Below are positions 9,200-20,281 of a stretch of DNA of 64,000 nt, piece after piece. This DNA comes from Enterococcus plantarum (GTDB taxonomy: Bacteria > Bacillota > Bacilli > Lactobacillales > Enterococcaceae). The first letter of the stretch is position 1, and each line of letters begins with the position of its first letter. The stretch covers positions 1-64,000 of the forward strand of contig NZ_MIKA01000004.1 in the NCBI RefSeq assembly GCF_001730295.1. Direction: 5' to 3'. The notes under the pieces were generated by a model. It ran no database searches, was not told the DNA's origin, and saw nothing but the letters and a program-made list of their open reading frames with translations. A program made the position numbers and the translations under genes.

Positions 9200-11284
9200 T
9201 TAGTGTGGGTCTTGAATACGTTTAAACATTTTTTCCATGTCTGAATTTGTAAAATGAATCAAAACAGGACGACCATGAGGACAATTAAATGGATTCTCAC
9301 AAGTCTCAAGATCCTTCAATAAGACACGCGCTTGTTGTTCATTTAAATAATGATTCGCTTTGATCGACCGTTTACAACTCATCATGATCGCTGTGGCTTC
9401 ACGGAATTTTTTTACACTAACAGACCCTGTTGTCAAAAGCATATCGATCATCTCACGGATGATCGTTTCTTCTTCACCCGCTGGATACCACGTTGGATGA
9501 GCCCGAACAATAAAACTATTTTGACCAAAATCTTCTAAATGAATGCCAACTTCTGCTAAATTTTCTTTTTGTTCTTTGATTTTTAGCGCGTCACTATTTG
9601 GATAATCGATCACGATCGGCACTAATAGCTCCTGTAGATCGTTCGTGACTTCACCGATTTTTTCTCTAAAATACTCATATTTGATACGTTCTTGAGCTGC
9701 GTGTTGATCGATGATATATAAACCATCTTTACTTTGAGCAAACAGATAAGTACCATGCATCTGACCAAAATATTCTAGTTCTGGAAACCGTTCTTTCGGA
9801 CGTTCATCCGACAACTTATTCAACACTTTATTTAAGTCATTTTGAGCTCCAGTTGCGGAAAAATCAAATTCTGGATGATGACTTAATTCTTCTTCATAGA
9901 CTTGTTCGTCAACCGAGGGTTCTTCATTTTGCGGAGGTATTTCCGCAAGTTTAGTTGGTTCTGCCGTTTGGCTATTATCAGATTGCTGATGTGCCTCAGG
10001 TTCATAAGGTGAACTGAAAGCATGGGCCATCAACGCTTCTTTTTCAAGTTCCTCTTTACTCAGAGATTCCGATTCTTTTGCCCCACTGTCCGTAGACGAT
10101 TGGGGGACATATTCTGCTGTCGTTTCTTTAACAAAAAAGTTGCCACTCGTTGGATCATAGCCTAGGCTACCCGATGTGCGAATAGGTTTTGTTACTTCCT
10201 CTTGTTCTGTTAAAGGAATTTCCATTTGCTCCACTTTCGGCTGTGGTTCGACTTTCTTTTTAAAGCGAAGGTTATCTGCAGCATTTGGGATCAATTGCTC
10301 TTGGCTTAACACTTCACGAATCGCATCACTAATCAAGACCATCAATTCTTTTTCCTTACTTAAACGGACTTCTTGCTTGGTGGGATGAACATTGACGTCA
10401 ACTAACAACGGATCCATCTCAATTTCTAATACAGCCAAAGGAAAACGGCCAACCATTAATTTGGAGCCATAACCGTCGACGACTGCTTTGTTCAACGCAA
10501 AGTTCTTGATATAACGACCATTAATGATCGTTGACAAATAATTACGACTAGCCCTAGTAACTTCTGGTAATGAAACATAGCCTGTTAATTTAAAATCCAA
10601 ATCTTCTGCTTCGATCTTTAGCATTTTTTTCGCCGTACTAATACCATATATTCCAGCAATCGTTTGCTTCAAATCGCCATTTCCCGCAGTATTCATCATT
10701 TTATTGCCATCATGAACTAAACGAAACGCAATATTAGGATGACTTAAAGCTAAGCGGTTGACGATATCCCCGACATTGGCAAGTTCAGTTTGGATCGTTT
10801 TAACATATTTTAAGCGAGCTGGTGTATTGAAAAATAAGTTTGAGACGGTGATTTTTGTTCCTTTTCTTAAAGCGGCTGGGCGATGCTCTTCGACCTTACC
10901 GCCTTTCATTTGAACATAACTACCTTCCTCTTCTTCAGACACAGCTGTTTCTATAACAATTTCTGAAACGGACGCGATACTGGGCAAAGCTTCTCCACGG
11001 AATCCCAAACTGCGGATACGAAATAAATCATCTCTTGTATGGATTTTACTTGTCGCATGGCGTTTAAATGCACTAAGAATATCATCTTTTGCGATTCCTT
11101 CACCATTGTCGATAATTTGGATCGTTTTCAGTCCTGCTTCTTCAATAAAAATATCGATTTGTGTACTTCCAGCATCGATCGCATTTTCTACAAGTTCTTT
11201 GACAACTGATGCAGGACGTTCTACTACTTCACCAGCAGCGATCTGATTGGCAAGTTGTTCTGATAATTCTTGGATTTTTCCCAT
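9200..11284 (-). CDS. mutL: DNA mismatch repair protein MutL
   Basis: A 694-residue GHKL ATPase. The N-terminal domain shows [26 protein letters not shown], and GFRGEAL with a Bergerat ATP site. An acidic, low-complexity linker spans roughly residues 340-490. The C-terminal dimerisation domain has [14 protein letters not shown], the metal-dependent nicking motif DQHA(X)2E(X)4E typical of MutL from bacteria lacking MutH, and ends with the zinc-site motif CPHGRP. It nicks the new strand after MutS recognises a mismatch. It follows mutS by 33 bases. Confidence 0.97.
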   Translation of the reverse strand: MGKIQELSEQLANQIAAGEVVERPASVVKELVENAIDAGSTQIDIFIEEAGLKTIQIIDNGEGIAKDDILSAFKRHATSKIHTRDDLFRIRSLGFRGEALPSIASVSEIVIETAVSEEEEGSYVQMKGGKVEEHRPAALRKGTKITVSNLFFNTPARLKYVKTIQTELANVGDIVNRLALSHPNIAFRLVHDGNKMMNTAGNGDLKQTIAGIYGISTAKKMLKIEAEDLDFKLTGYVSLPEVTRASRNYLSTIINGRYIKNFALNKAVVDGYGSKLMVGRFPLAVLEIEMDPLLVDVNVHPTKQEVRLSKEKELMVLISDAIREVLSQEQLIPNAADNLRFKKKVEPQPKVEQMEIPLTEQEEVTKPIRTSGSLGYDPTSGNFFVKETTAEYVPQSSTDSGAKESESLSKEELEKEALMAHAFSSPYEPEAHQQSDNSQTAEPTKLAEIPPQNEEPSVDEQVYEEELSHHPEFDFSATGAQNDLNKVLNKLSDERPKERFPELEYFGQMHGTYLFAQSKDGLYIIDQHAAQERIKYEYFREKIGEVTNDLQELLVPIVIDYPNSDALKIKEQKENLAEVGIHLEDFGQNSFIVRAHPTWYPAGEEETIIREMIDMLLTTGSVSVKKFREATAIMMSCKRSIKANHYLNEQQARVLLKDLETCENPFNCPHGRPVLIHFTNSDMEKMFKRIQDPH

Positions 11285-11317
11285 CTATACGATCCTTTCC
11301 TTGCTCAGTTTTTTAGT

Positions 11318-13885
11318 TTAAATTCTTTTTTGCAGTTCATGCAATTTATTCAAAGCATCCATTGGTGTTATTTCTAATAAATTGATTTTCTTCAAGGTAT
11401 CGATCACACCTAACTCATCCGTCGATACTTCTTTAAATAATGATAATTGTTCCGTATCTTCTTTAATCTCATCTTTGTATTCAACTGTTTTAAGCGGTTG
11501 CTCATCTGATTCTAAAGCCGAAAGAATCGTCGCAGCGCGCTCTAGTAATGTACTTGGTAATCCAGCGATTTTAGCTACATGGATCCCATAACTTTTATCT
11601 GCTGGACCATCCATCATTTTATGCAAAAAGACAACTTCGCCATTTTTTTCTACTGCACCGACGTGAATATTTTTCACTCCACTCAACTTTTCATCTAAGA
11701 CGGTCAATTCATGATAATGAGTTGAGAACAATGTTTTCGCTTTAACTTCTCTGTGGATATATTCGATAATTGCTTGTGCTAACGCCATCCCATCATAAGT
11801 AGCAGTTCCTCTACCAAGTTCATCGAATAAAATCAAACTGTTTGGTGTGGCATGACGTAAGGCTTGATTGGCTTCCATCATTTCCACCATAAACGTACTT
11901 TGACCTGCAATCAGATCATCTGATGCACCGATTCGTGTGAAAATCTGATCAAAAATCGGTAATTCAGCCGATTCAGCTGGGACAAAACAGCCGATTTGAG
12001 CCATAACTACCGTTAGTGCTAGCTGGCGCATGTAGGTACTTTTACCCGACATATTTGGTCCTGTAATCAACAAAATAATGTTTTCTTTACTCATATGAAC
12101 ACTATTTGGGATATATTCTTGATGCCCTAACACTTTTTCCACAACTGGATGACGTCCTTCAACAATATGTAGCTCTTTACTATTGCTTTTTAGGGTCGGG
12201 CGAACATATTGGTATCGTTCACTGACTGTTGCAAAAGCTTGTAAGACATCCACTGCACTAATTGTTTTTGCTAGTTTTTGCAGACGCTCGATGTTGGCTT
12301 TAACTTGTTCGCGAACTTCTAAGAATAATTGATACTCTAAATCGACCGATTTTTCTTCCGCTTCTAAAATCAAGGTTTCCATCTCTTTGAGTTCCGGCGT
12401 AATAAAACGCTCCGCGTTCGCCAGAGTTTGTTTGCGTTCGTATTTTCCTTCTGCTAGATTTGCTAAGTTGGATTTTGTGACTTCGATGTAATACCCAAAA
12501 ACGCGATTAAACCCGACTTTTAAGGTTTTGATGCCCGTTTCTTGTCGTTCTTTGGCTTCTAGTTCAGCTAACCATTGTTTGCCATGGCGCATCGCATCAC
12601 GGTATTCATCTAGTTTTTCGTTGTAATGATCTTTGATGATATTTCCTTCTGTAATGGCAAGCGGTGCTTCTTCGTTAATCGCATTACTGATCAGTTCAAC
12701 GATGTCTTCAGCAGGATTTAAATCTAATAATAAATCATTCCATTCCCCTTGATTGATTCCTACAATCAATTCACGAACCAATGGTACTTGTTCTAACGAG
12801 GTTTTCAGTTGGATCAAGTCACGACCATTCACATTCCCAAATGCTACACGACCAGCTAAACGCTCCAAATCATAGACTTTGGTCAATGTAGATTGTAAAT
12901 CAACACGTTCGAAATAAGCATTTAGTAAGGATTGAACCATTTCTTGTCTTGTTTGAATTTGTTTTTCTTGGATTAAGGGACGATCTAGCCATTGTTTTAA
13001 TAAACGGCCGCCCATTGCAGTTTTCGTCTCGTCCAGCAGCCATAATAGGGTGCCTTTTTTCAGTCCAGTTCGAATCGATTGGGTCAATTCTAAGTTGAAT
13101 TTAGAATAGTGATCCATTTTCAAGAAATGATCTGGCTGATATTCTACTGCTTTTTGAATATGAGACAATCCACGTTTTTGCGTCACAGTTAAATATGTTA
13201 ATAATTTGCCTGTTACATCAACTTCTAGCGGATGTGTCAGTTCACTTGTTAAAAAACTGAATTCAGCATTTTCTTCTGCTTGGTTTTGTTCAGAAAAAAT
13301 AATGTTTAAGCGATCTTTTAATGTTTGTTGCAATGTTTCTGATAATTCGCTACCTAATACGATTTCTTTCGTTTGCAACGCCGATGCTTCATTAATCACC
13401 GCATCTTCATCACTTAAAACAGCTGTTTTTAGTTCTCCAGTACTTAAATCAACATACGCTAAACCAAATGTACCCTCCTTTTCGACGATAGCTGTTAAAT
13501 AGTTATTGTCTTTCGCTCCTAAGCCTTTACTCGTCATCACAGTGCCTGGCGTAATGAGCTGAACAACTTCTCGTTTGACCATGCCTTTGGTGGTTTTAGG
13601 GTCTTCTACTTGTTCGCAGATTGCTACTTTATAGCCTTTTTCAATCAATGTATCGATATAGCCTTGTGCAGCGTGATGAGGAATTCCACACATTGGGATT
13701 GGGTCATCTGCATTGCGATTCCGACTAGTCAAAGTTAATTCCAATAACTGTGAAGCATTAACCGCATCTTCGTAAAACATTTCGTAAAAGTCACCTAAAC
13801 GGTAAAACAGAAAAGCGTCTTGATATTGGTCTTTGATTGCTAAATATTGTTCCATCATGGGTGTGTGTTTTGTTTTTTGTGGCAT
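11318..13885 (-). CDS. mutS: DNA mismatch recognition protein MutS
   Basis: An 855-residue MutS1. The N-terminal mismatch-binding domain contains [13 protein letters not shown], the Phe-x-Glu wedge. The C-terminal ABC-type ATPase carries Walker [14 protein letters not shown], the signature [13 protein letters not shown], Walker [13 protein letters not shown] and the STHYHEL segment. The very end ([19 protein letters not shown]) is the beta-clamp/tetramerisation tail region. It starts two bases after ricA stops, so the two are probably translationally coupled. Confidence 0.98.
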   Translation of the reverse strand: MPQKTKHTPMMEQYLAIKDQYQDAFLFYRLGDFYEMFYEDAVNASQLLELTLTSRNRNADDPIPMCGIPHHAAQGYIDTLIEKGYKVAICEQVEDPKTTKGMVKREVVQLITPGTVMTSKGLGAKDNNYLTAIVEKEGTFGLAYVDLSTGELKTAVLSDEDAVINEASALQTKEIVLGSELSETLQQTLKDRLNIIFSEQNQAEENAEFSFLTSELTHPLEVDVTGKLLTYLTVTQKRGLSHIQKAVEYQPDHFLKMDHYSKFNLELTQSIRTGLKKGTLLWLLDETKTAMGGRLLKQWLDRPLIQEKQIQTRQEMVQSLLNAYFERVDLQSTLTKVYDLERLAGRVAFGNVNGRDLIQLKTSLEQVPLVRELIVGINQGEWNDLLLDLNPAEDIVELISNAINEEAPLAITEGNIIKDHYNEKLDEYRDAMRHGKQWLAELEAKERQETGIKTLKVGFNRVFGYYIEVTKSNLANLAEGKYERKQTLANAERFITPELKEMETLILEAEEKSVDLEYQLFLEVREQVKANIERLQKLAKTISAVDVLQAFATVSERYQYVRPTLKSNSKELHIVEGRHPVVEKVLGHQEYIPNSVHMSKENIILLITGPNMSGKSTYMRQLALTVVMAQIGCFVPAESAELPIFDQIFTRIGASDDLIAGQSTFMVEMMEANQALRHATPNSLILFDELGRGTATYDGMALAQAIIEYIHREVKAKTLFSTHYHELTVLDEKLSGVKNIHVGAVEKNGEVVFLHKMMDGPADKSYGIHVAKIAGLPSTLLERAATILSALESDEQPLKTVEYKDEIKEDTEQLSLFKEVSTDELGVIDTLKKINLLEITPMDALNKLHELQKRI

Positions 13886-13887
13886 TG

Positions 13888-14256
13888 TTACCCTTCCTTC
13901 TCTAGTTCTTCATTGATTCTATATTGGATCATATCTGTGACGTGCTGCAAGAGGTCGTTGGCTTCCATCAATTGCTCGCGATAGGCCACAACTAAGGGAT
14001 GTTCATCGAATTCTTTCGTTAATTCGTCCGCACGCTTGATTGCGTCTTTTTCTGCTTCTGGTTTATCATAATGAGCAAATTGAACAGCATCTTTTTGAGC
14101 GGCTTTGATTTGTTCTACTAAGCCGGTCAGTTTCTCGTTATTTTGGACTTTTTCTTCTAATTCTTTATAACGCTGAATCAATTCGTCCTCGCCAAGCAAG
14201 TCCAATAATTTGGTTAATTCTTCATTTATTTCTTTATCTGTAATGGATGGCTCCAT
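13888..14256 (-). CDS. YlbF/YmcA-family RNase Y specificity factor (RicA-like)
   Basis: A 122-residue all-helical protein with [20 protein letters not shown] and a long charged helix near residues 40-100. By family and by position immediately before mutS it corresponds to B. subtilis YmcA (RicA). There it joins YlbF and YaaT to direct RNase Y cleavage of polycistronic mRNA and affects biofilm and competence. It opens the mutS-mutL operon and has AAAGGTG before its ATG. The RNase Y gene lies a few kilobases upstream in the same direction. The two conserved C-terminal cysteines of some RicA proteins are not present here. Confidence 0.8.
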   Translation of the reverse strand: MEPSITDKEINEELTKLLDLLGEDELIQRYKELEEKVQNNEKLTGLVEQIKAAQKDAVQFAHYDKPEAEKDAIKRADELTKEFDEHPLVVAYREQLMEANDLLQHVTDMIQYRINEELEKEG

Positions 14257-14418
14257 GATTTCACACCTTTATTCTGGGTAAGATTTTATTGTAAAATAGG
14301 TCTACTTATTTTAACATAATTCCAGCAGAATCAACAGTTTGCGAAAAAAAATAGCACCTAAGCAGTAAAAGTTATTTTATAAGATAGCGTCAAAAGCTGA
14401 AATGGTCGATAAAAAGAA

Positions 14419-14447
14419 CAGAGCACCCTTTTATTTTGGTTACTCTG
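14419..14447 (-). terminator. Possible terminator after ymdB
   Basis: CAGAGCACCC can pair with GGTTACTCTG with two weak positions, around an AT-rich loop; AAAAAGAA lies on its left. The stem is moderate, so this is tentative. Confidence 0.4.
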
Positions 14448-14528
14448 CCCTTTAAGAATGTTTTGAGAACATGACATGCTACTACGTAAAATTCATCTTA
14501 TCCTATGTTTGGATAATCCCCACTAACT

Positions 14529-15326
14529 CTATTCTACAAACGGACGATCTTCACTGATCTGAATCGGTTCGATTTTCTTCGCTTGTCCTGTCTGATCGTC
14601 GATATCAATGACACAAGCCGATAATAAACTCCGTCCTTCTTCGATGACTTCAAAACGTTTTGGTAATGCTGTCCTAAATTTTTCAATAATCGGTCCGCGC
14701 TTCATGCCTAAGATCCCATCATAAGGGCCTGTCATGCCGACATCGCTTAAAAATGCTGTCCCAGCTGGTAAAATCCTAGCATCATTGGTCTGCACATGGG
14801 TATGTGTCCCTACAACGGCACTTACATGTCCATCTAAAAACCAGCCCATTGCTTGCTTCTCGCTCGTCGTTTCACCATGAAAATCAACAAAGATCAATGG
14901 TGTCCGCTTGCGAGCTTCTGTGATTAATTCTTCTGCTTTACGAAACGGATCATCAATATCCGCCATAAAAACACGCGCCTGCATGTTGATAACTGCTAAT
15001 TCAAGTTGATTGACTTTGACAAAAACCATCCCTTGTCCAGGTGTCCCTTGAGGAAAGTTAGCCGGACGAATCATTTTTTTAGCATCGTCGATAAATTCGA
15101 AAATCTCTTTGTTATCCCAAGTATGGTTTCCTAATGTGACAACATCTGCACCATCTTGCAAGAACTTCTTATAGATCTTACCTGTGATTCCACGACCTGC
15201 CGCCGCATTTTCACCATTAAGAATCGTGACTTGTGGACGGTATTTTTTCTTTAATTTTGGTAAATAGGTCGTGATTGTCTCTCGACCTAATGATCCTACT
15301 ACGTCTCCTATAAATAATATACGCAA
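14529..15326 (-). CDS. ymdB: YmdB-family metallophosphoesterase / cyclic nucleotide phosphodiesterase
   Basis: A 265-residue calcineurin-type metallophosphoesterase (TIGR00282 family). Metal ligands are visible in GDVVGSLGR, NGENAAAGRGI, LGNHTWDN, VDFHGETTSEK and GTHTHVQTND. The B. subtilis orthologue hydrolyses 2',3'-cyclic nucleotides, influences RNA decay and biofilm decisions, and is encoded beside rny, as is nearly the case here. It is probably a single transcript with no partner in the same direction close by. Length and motif order are normal. Confidence 0.92.
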   Translation of the reverse strand: MRILFIGDVVGSLGRETITTYLPKLKKKYRPQVTILNGENAAAGRGITGKIYKKFLQDGADVVTLGNHTWDNKEIFEFIDDAKKMIRPANFPQGTPGQGMVFVKVNQLELAVINMQARVFMADIDDPFRKAEELITEARKRTPLIFVDFHGETTSEKQAMGWFLDGHVSAVVGTHTHVQTNDARILPAGTAFLSDVGMTGPYDGILGMKRGPIIEKFRTALPKRFEVIEEGRSLLSACVIDIDDQTGQAKKIEPIQISEDRPFVE

Positions 15327-15882
15327 AAAACTTCCTCTTCTCTTTTAATTTCTACTATTATTATAGAGGTTTTTTGAGCGGAAAGAAAGGGCTGTTAGTT
15401 TGTGACAGTTGTCATGGCTTTATTTTTAGTAAACACAGTTCAAAAGGTTCGCCACCTTTATTTTCCCTCATGCAAGGAATCAGTTATTCAATACTCATCC
15501 ATTTTCTAATACCAAAACTTATTAATTTAAAAAATCTAACAATTAGTTTAATATTGTGTATATAAATCATTTATTATTTGGTATCATTATGATTAGAGAG
15601 TATATATTTAATATATTTCGAAAAAAATCAGACATATGCGCTTATTATCAATACCCATTTTTAATAGGCAAATAAATGAACTTCTAGCATTCAGAACCTG
15701 TGTGAAAGTTAGTCACGCTAGCAATCATCGGTAACTGTAATACGTTTTTTTACCAGTAGTTTAGCGTTCTGTATTGAATAGAACCAAAAAGGAAAATCAA
15801 ACCATTTTTTAGTTAAAATTGTTAGTAAAGACTTCATTATCCGATTTTTTTACTAGCATAAAAATAAAAGAAAGAAGGCCTT
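15327..15882. other. AT-rich gene-free stretch between ymdB and a small HTH gene
   Basis: About 550 bases with no convincing gene. Short open frames lack a ribosome site and recognisable content. It should hold the leftward ymdB promoter and the rightward promoter of the HTH gene, but no unambiguous -35/-10 pair was picked out. Confidence 0.5.
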
Positions 15883-16086
15883 ATGACCATGAAAAAATTG
15901 ATCAAAAACAATTTACATGAAATACGAAGTAGCACGAATATCACACAAGAAGAGTTAGCACAGAAAGTAGATGTCTCTATCCAAACAATCCAAAGTATAG
16001 AAAAAGGAAAATACAAACCTTCTGATTCTTTAGCGTTAAATATCGCCAATTCATTAAATAAAGAAGTATCAGATATTTTTTCTTAG
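15883..16086 (+). CDS. Small Cro/CI-type HTH transcriptional regulator
   Basis: A 67-residue (or 65, from the ATG at 15889) single-domain XRE protein. The helix-turn-helix is clear in NITQEELAQKVDVSIQTIQS followed by IEKGKYKPSDSLALNIA, and the protein ends at SDIFS like the stand-alone YozG-type regulators. AGAAGG stands 4 bases before the first ATG and 10 before the second. Such regulators often sit beside a small membrane protein, but none is seen here. The gene lies in a short rightward insertion within an otherwise leftward conserved block. Target unknown. Confidence 0.85.
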   Translation: MTMKKLIKNNLHEIRSSTNITQEELAQKVDVSIQTIQSIEKGKYKPSDSLALNIANSLNKEVSDIFS

Positions 16087-16215
16087 ATCTTTAAGGATCA
16101 AGAAAATAATGGTACATTAGCTTGATACCTTGTCTAACTTATTCTTAAAATATGTGAATCATCAAAAATACAGACTACGCTCATAATCAAGTGAACCAAA
16201 AAAGTTTAACTTTTT

Positions 16216-16244
16216 CGGAGTAGAAAAATCTACTCCGTTTTTTT
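16216..16244 (+). terminator. Terminator downstream of the small HTH gene
   Basis: CGGAGTAGA and TCTACTCCG form a nine-base-pair stem around AAAA, followed by a run of seven T. It is a classic rightward intrinsic terminator, 130 bases after the HTH stop. Confidence 0.85.
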
Positions 16245-16340
16245 CTGCGATGAAATTATATATGAAACTACTTGTTGTACTAATTTTCGACATTAGATAG
16301 GACTTTCCCCGTTTAATTTCCTTTTCATACATCCATAAAT

Positions 16341-16570
16341 TTATCGGAGGCTGTGGATGGTCCGCTCATCTTTTTTGGGCTCTTTGATGCAATTACGTTC
16401 TTCAGGTGTTTCTTCGCTTACGGTTTCTTTTATATTCACATTTTTCTTAGTCAAAGTTAGCGGATATCCTTTCATTTTCAAGGATCCCTCAATACCAAAT
16501 TTTCTAGCTTTGCGTATCTATGATCCATATTTAGTTAAAATTTCTGATACATAGTTTTGAATCGTTTCGC
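16341..16570 (-). pseudogene. Fragment of an unidentified gene
   Basis: The minus strand stays open, apart from one TAG, over about 75 codons. It reads SETIQNYVSEILTKYG, stop, IRKARKFGIEGSLKMKGYPL and then a Lys/Glu-rich tail ending at TAA (16341-16343). There is no start codon or ribosome site, and the next gene's terminator abuts it. Codon use looks like real coding sequence. No family recognised with confidence; it may be the C-terminal end of a DNA-binding protein left behind when the OppA copy became neighbour. Confidence 0.35.
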
Positions 16571-16571
16571 T

Positions 16572-16618
16572 AGACAAAAAGACTCTTCCAGCTAGTTGAC
16601 TGGAAAAGTCTTTTGTCT
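16572..16618 (-). terminator. Terminator after the second OppA-like gene
   Basis: AGACAAAAAGACTCTTCCA pairs with TGGAAAAGTCTTTTGTCT over about 17 positions with a ten-base loop. It lies just past the stop of the lipoprotein gene. Confidence 0.8.
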
Positions 16619-16624
16619 TGTTTC

Positions 16625-18277
16625 TTAATCTTCGATATATGTCCATTTAAAGTCATATTTTGCGCCTGTTGAGTGGTAAACAACGTCTTTGACTTTTTCA
16701 GAACGAAGATGTGCTTCAGCTTTTTGATACAATGGGATAACGCCCATATCGCCCATAATCACTTTTTCTGCATCTAACATATCTTGCCAGCGTGCTTCTG
16801 GATTATTTGCATTTGTTGTTGAAGCAGCATCTACTAATTTGTCATATTCTGGATTTGAATAGTGTCCTCTGTTATAAGAATTGTTTGTCGTAAATAAATC
16901 TAGGAAACTACTTGGATCAGCGTAATCTGCTCCCCAAGCACTAACTGCGATTTGGAAGTCACCTTTATTTGAGCGATCTAAACGAACAGAGAATGGTACT
17001 GGACTAACGGATACTTTTAATCCATCTAGTGTGTCAGACAATGAGCCTTGAAGATATTCAGCCATCTTCTTAGCATTGTCAGTGTCATCAATCAATAAAT
17101 CAACTGATAACGTAGAAATACCTAATTCATCTTTGGCTTTCTTCCATGACTCTTTTGCTTTATCAACATCATATACAACTTCGTCACCTGATTCTTTCGC
17201 GAAGTCTTCATCTGTTTTTGGATTAACAGCTAAACCTTCTGGAACAAGACCAATCGGAACAGCAGAACCATTTGCCAAGATTTGATCCACTAACGCTTTG
17301 CGATCGATCGCATATGAGATTGCTTTACGCAAATTCACATTGCGGTAAGGTGAGCTTTCTTCTCTTTGGTTTGGTTCAAGATAGAAAGTTGAGGCACCTT
17401 TTAAAACGATATAATCCGGTTCGTTTTTCATTTGTTGTGCTAGTTCGCCAGATAGCGGTACTTCATCTGCTTGACCATCTTGGAATAAGTTTAATGAAGT
17501 TGGTGCTTCTTTTACTACATCGATTGCGACTTTGTCTAATTTAACAGTGTCTTTGTCCCAATATTTGTCATTTTTTGTGTAAGACCAGCTTGTATCTGTC
17601 CCAGGACCATCAAAATCAGTTAATGTAAATGGACCATTATAAGCTGCTTTATCGCTTGCTGTTGTATAGTCTTTACCATATTTTTCAGCAATATCTTGTC
17701 TTTGTGGTAAAAATGAAGGGAACGCTAATAGATAATCAAAGTATGGCGTTGCTTTTTCTAAATTGATTTCTAGTTCATAATCCCCAATTGCTTTGATTCC
17801 AAGCTCTTCTTTTTTCATTTCACCTTTAGAGATCTTTTCAGCATTTTTTACAGAATTAAACATATAAGCATATTCTGATCCGGTTGCAGGATCAACCGTT
17901 CTTTGCCAGCCATAAACATAATCTGCTGCAGTTACAGGCTTGTCATCTGTCCATTTCGCATCTTCTCTTAATTTGATTTTATACGTCAGACCATCTTCAC
18001 TAACTTCTGCCATTTCAGCTGCGCCAGCTGGTTGAGGTTTACTTTCTTTGTCTAAGCGGTAAATCCCTTCGTACACATTATTCAATGCAACAAAACTTAC
18101 TTCATCCGTTGCAAGTGAAGGGTCTGCACTTGGCATTTCTTGTCTTTCAATAAATCTAAATACTTTTTCATCACTACCTGAACCGCTATCGGCATTTTTA
18201 GCGTTTCCCCCGCATGCAACTAGGGCGATGCTCGATACTGTAATTAAACCTAGTAAGGCACTTTTCTTTAATTTCAT
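16625..18277 (-). CDS. Peptide ABC transporter substrate-binding lipoprotein, OppA type (copy 2)
   Basis: A 550-residue family 5 solute-binding lipoprotein, with lipobox IALVACGG near residue 22. It shares long stretches with the protein at 5734-7401, for example GPFTLTDFDGPGTDT, APTSLNLFQDGQADE and WGADYADPSSFLDLF, so the two are paralogues from duplication. It lacks transporter partner genes and has its own terminator. It probably feeds the same Opp permease with a different peptide preference; a signalling-peptide role is possible but not shown. Confidence 0.92.
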   Translation of the reverse strand: MKLKKSALLGLITVSSIALVACGGNAKNADSGSGSDEKVFRFIERQEMPSADPSLATDEVSFVALNNVYEGIYRLDKESKPQPAGAAEMAEVSEDGLTYKIKLREDAKWTDDKPVTAADYVYGWQRTVDPATGSEYAYMFNSVKNAEKISKGEMKKEELGIKAIGDYELEINLEKATPYFDYLLAFPSFLPQRQDIAEKYGKDYTTASDKAAYNGPFTLTDFDGPGTDTSWSYTKNDKYWDKDTVKLDKVAIDVVKEAPTSLNLFQDGQADEVPLSGELAQQMKNEPDYIVLKGASTFYLEPNQREESSPYRNVNLRKAISYAIDRKALVDQILANGSAVPIGLVPEGLAVNPKTDEDFAKESGDEVVYDVDKAKESWKKAKDELGISTLSVDLLIDDTDNAKKMAEYLQGSLSDTLDGLKVSVSPVPFSVRLDRSNKGDFQIAVSAWGADYADPSSFLDLFTTNNSYNRGHYSNPEYDKLVDAASTTNANNPEARWQDMLDAEKVIMGDMGVIPLYQKAEAHLRSEKVKDVVYHSTGAKYDFKWTYIED

Positions 18278-18400
18278 CTAAAAAACCCCCAATTTTAATA
18301 AAAGCTATCAAGAATATATCAAAGTTTTAGGCTCGTCACAATTAAAACACTACGATGAGTTTAGTAAAAATATTCTGAATTTTTTCTAATTTTTATGATA

Positions 18401-18438
18401 AAAAAGAAGCAACCTCTCCAAGGGAGTTGCTTCTTTTG
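18401..18438 (-). terminator. Terminator after rny
   Basis: AAAAGAAGCAACCTCT pairs with GGAGTTGCTTCTTTT around CCAAG; the A run on the left yields the U tail. Confidence 0.85.
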
Positions 18439-18445
18439 ACTTTAC

Positions 18446-20002
18446 TTATTTAGCGTAATCTACTGCACGTGTTTCCCGGATAACAGTCACTTTGATGTGT
18501 CCTGGATAATCTAGGTCGTCTTCGATTTTCTTACGAATATCTCTAACTAAACGAACAGCTTCTAAATCTGTGATCTCATCTGGTTTGACCATTACACGAA
18601 CCTCACGACCAGCTTGTACTGCAAAACTAGATTCAACGCCTTCAAATCCATTAGAAATATTTTCTAAATTTTCTAAGCGACGAATGTAATTCTCCATTGA
18701 CTCGCTACGGGCACCCGGTCTAGCAGCTGATAAAGCATCTGCTGCTGCAACTAATACTGAAATAACAGAAGTTGCTTCTACATCTCCATGATGTGATGCT
18801 ATTGCATTAATCACTGTTGAATTTTCTTTGTATTTCGCGGCTAATTCGGCACCAATTTCAACATGGGAGCCTTCGATTTCATGATCTAGCGCTTTACCAA
18901 TATCATGTAATAGACCAGCACGTTTTGCTAATTGGATGTCTTCACCAATTTCTGCGGCTAGGACACCTGTTAATTTCGCCACTTCGATTGAGTGATTCAA
19001 TACGTTTTGACCATAACTTGTACGGAAACGTAAGCGACCCAAAATCTTAATCAAATCTGGATGTAATGTGTGAGCGCCAACTTCAAAGGCAGCTTGTTCA
19101 CCATATTCACGAATGCGTTCATCCATTTCTTTACGAGATTTTTCAACCATTTCTTCAATACGCGCTGGATGAATTCGACCATCTTGTATCAATTTTTCAA
19201 GCGTCATACGTGCGATTTCTCTGCGAATTGGATCGAATCCAGAAAGTACAACAGCTTCCGGCGTATCATCAATAATCAAATCGATTCCTGTTAAGGTTTC
19301 TAGCGTACGAATGTTACGTCCTTCACGGCCAATGATTCTTCCTTTCATCTCGTCGTTTGGTAAACTAACAACAGAGACAGTTGTTTCAGAAACTGAATCA
19401 GCTGCACAACGTTGAATCGCTAGTGAAAGTAAATTTTTAGCTTTACGATCCGATTCTTCTTTTGCACGTTGCTCAGATTCTTTGACCATTACAGTTAACT
19501 CGTGACTTAATTCTTCTTCTGTCGATTTCATGATGATATCTTTTGCTTCGTCTTTAGATAGTGAAGCAATACGTTCTATTTCTTGATGTTGCTTTTCAAC
19601 TAGTTCTTCTACATCTTTTTCTCGCTCATCAATTAATTGCTGTCTAGCACCAAGTTTCTCTTCTTTTTCTTCCAGTGAGTTTTCACGTTTTTCAAGAGAA
19701 TCATCTTTACGATCTAACGTTTGCTCTCTTTGTAATAAACGATTTTCTTGAGATTTAAGTTCTACTTTGCTTTCTTTCAACTCACTTTCAATTTCTGATC
19801 GATACTTCTGGTTTTCTTCCATAGCTTTTAATAAAGCTTCTTTTTTCAGAGTCTCTGCTTCTTTCGTAGCACTTTCGATTATGCCTTCTGCAGAGGACTT
19901 TGCACCATCTATAGCCTTTTCATGACGTGATTTTGCAACGACTAACCCTAAACCAAGACCGACAATTACACCGATGATAGCGAGGAGAATTTCTAAACCC
20001 AT
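18446..20002 (-). CDS. rny: Ribonuclease Y
   Basis: The major endoribonuclease starting mRNA decay in Firmicutes, anchored in the cytoplasmic membrane. The ATG at 20002 (518 residues) was chosen because GGAGG stands seven bases before it; the GTG three codons upstream overlaps that site. Seen are an N-terminal transmembrane helix ([20 protein letters not shown]), a long coiled coil (about 30-200), a KH domain with [20 protein letters not shown], and an HD domain with [12 protein letters not shown] and ASHHGDVE. Its partner-type protein RicA and the YmdB phosphodiesterase are encoded just downstream. Confidence 0.97.
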   Translation of the reverse strand: MGLEILLAIIGVIVGLGLGLVVAKSRHEKAIDGAKSSAEGIIESATKEAETLKKEALLKAMEENQKYRSEIESELKESKVELKSQENRLLQREQTLDRKDDSLEKRENSLEEKEEKLGARQQLIDEREKDVEELVEKQHQEIERIASLSKDEAKDIIMKSTEEELSHELTVMVKESEQRAKEESDRKAKNLLSLAIQRCAADSVSETTVSVVSLPNDEMKGRIIGREGRNIRTLETLTGIDLIIDDTPEAVVLSGFDPIRREIARMTLEKLIQDGRIHPARIEEMVEKSRKEMDERIREYGEQAAFEVGAHTLHPDLIKILGRLRFRTSYGQNVLNHSIEVAKLTGVLAAEIGEDIQLAKRAGLLHDIGKALDHEIEGSHVEIGAELAAKYKENSTVINAIASHHGDVEATSVISVLVAAADALSAARPGARSESMENYIRRLENLENISNGFEGVESSFAVQAGREVRVMVKPDEITDLEAVRLVRDIRKKIEDDLDYPGHIKVTVIRETRAVDYAK

Positions 20003-20222
20003 TGTTTCCACCTCCGTACTATCTTCAAATTTTCAATATTCATGTAGTTTTCTGATAAACTATAATCAATTATCAATATGTCTACTTGCATACAGGTAAA
20101 AGTTATATACTAATATTTGTATACAACTTTATTCTAATGTTTGTGCACCAGTGTGTCAACTTAAAAAAGCCCTCTCCTATCGAAAGAGCTCTGGTAGTGA
20201 AAAGAATTTCTACTACAAAAAA

Positions 20223-20267
20223 AAACAAACCAACAAAAAGCTTTTGATAGCCTTTAGTGGTTTGTTT
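20223..20267 (-). terminator. Terminator after recA
   Basis: AAACAAACCA pairs with TGGTTTGTTT, with additional weak pairing in the interior (AAAAGCTTTT). It lies 15-59 bases past the recA stop. Confidence 0.7.
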
Positions 20268-20281
20268 CTAAATCTGTATTA

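Noticed and set aside
15374-15565. 63-codon open frame between ymdB and the HTH gene
   Set aside because: No ribosome site, no recognisable family, AT-rich hydrophobic chance text.
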